A stretch of DNA of 5,963 nucleotides. It comes from Candidatus Atribacter hydrocarboniphilus. GTDB lineage: Bacteria; Atribacterota; Atribacteria; Atribacterales; Atribacteraceae. The notes beneath the pieces were generated by a model, which had not been told where the DNA came from, did not search any database, and saw only the letters and a list, made by a program, of their open reading frames with translations. How positions within the stretch are numbered: the stretch's first letter is position 1; each line of letters begins with the position of its first letter. Shown here piece by piece: positions 5,963 to 5,963 of this stretch. The stretch is from contig DPKX01000261.1 of assembly GCA_003542295.1 (NCBI GenBank), positions 1 through 5,963 on the forward strand. Reading direction: 5' to 3'. A program made the position numbers and the translations under genes.

Positions 5963-5963
5963 G

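Noticed and set aside
1..5963. CRISPR array, tRNA, rRNA, insertion sequence or phage genes
   Set aside because: No direct-repeat/spacer pattern, cloverleaf, transposase or terminal repeats were seen. Nearly the whole window is accounted for by seven minus-strand genes.

Overview
The window looks like part of the chromosome of an anaerobic, AT-rich bacterium. All seven genes lie on the minus strand, so the map reads from right to left. The evidence for anaerobic life is an [FeFe]-hydrogenase of the multi-subunit NAD(P)-linked type (HydABC/HndABCD) next to a radical-SAM gene. MreC points to a rod-shaped or elongating cell. The taxon cannot be fixed from the sequence; a deep-branching anaerobic phylum such as Atribacterota, or a Clostridia/Thermotogota-like lineage, is only a guess.

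Right part (4009-5963): the 3' end of a NuoF/HydB-like flavoprotein subunit (5798-5962) is followed after 22 nt by a complete 588-residue [FeFe]-hydrogenase catalytic subunit (4009-5775). Electrons would pass between NAD(P)H at the HydB flavin and the H-cluster of HydA through Fe-S clusters. Two details stand out. HydB stops just after its N3-cluster region and lacks the usual C-terminal 2[4Fe-4S] ferredoxin domain. HydA has TSCSP instead of TSCCP at the H-cluster.

Middle (3852-4008): this 157-nt gap separates two transcription units. It holds a perfect 15-bp inverted repeat, probably the hairpin at the end of the hydrogenase mRNA. It also holds a sigma70-type promoter (TTGTAT, 17 nt, TATAAT) whose -10 box ends only 8 nt before the ruvX ATG, so the next mRNA is predicted to be leaderless.

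Left part (83-3851): five tightly packed genes, ruvX/yqgF, amrA (AMMECR1 domain), amrS (AmmeMemoRadiSam radical SAM enzyme), apbE (FAD:protein FMN transferase) and mreC. The last three junctions are ATGA 4-nt overlaps, and ruvX/amrA overlap by 14-26 nt. This is almost certainly one translationally coupled operon. It joins two members of the uncharacterised AmmeMemoRadiSam system to a protein-flavinylating enzyme and a cell-shape protein; the third member, Memo (AmrB), is not in the window. After mreC, 82 nt without a gene contain a perfect 24-bp palindrome at the window edge.

Nothing here is clearly a wholly new system. The most interesting points are the AmmeMemoRadiSam-ApbE-MreC operon with its leaderless promoter, and the pared-down HydB with the variant HydA active site.
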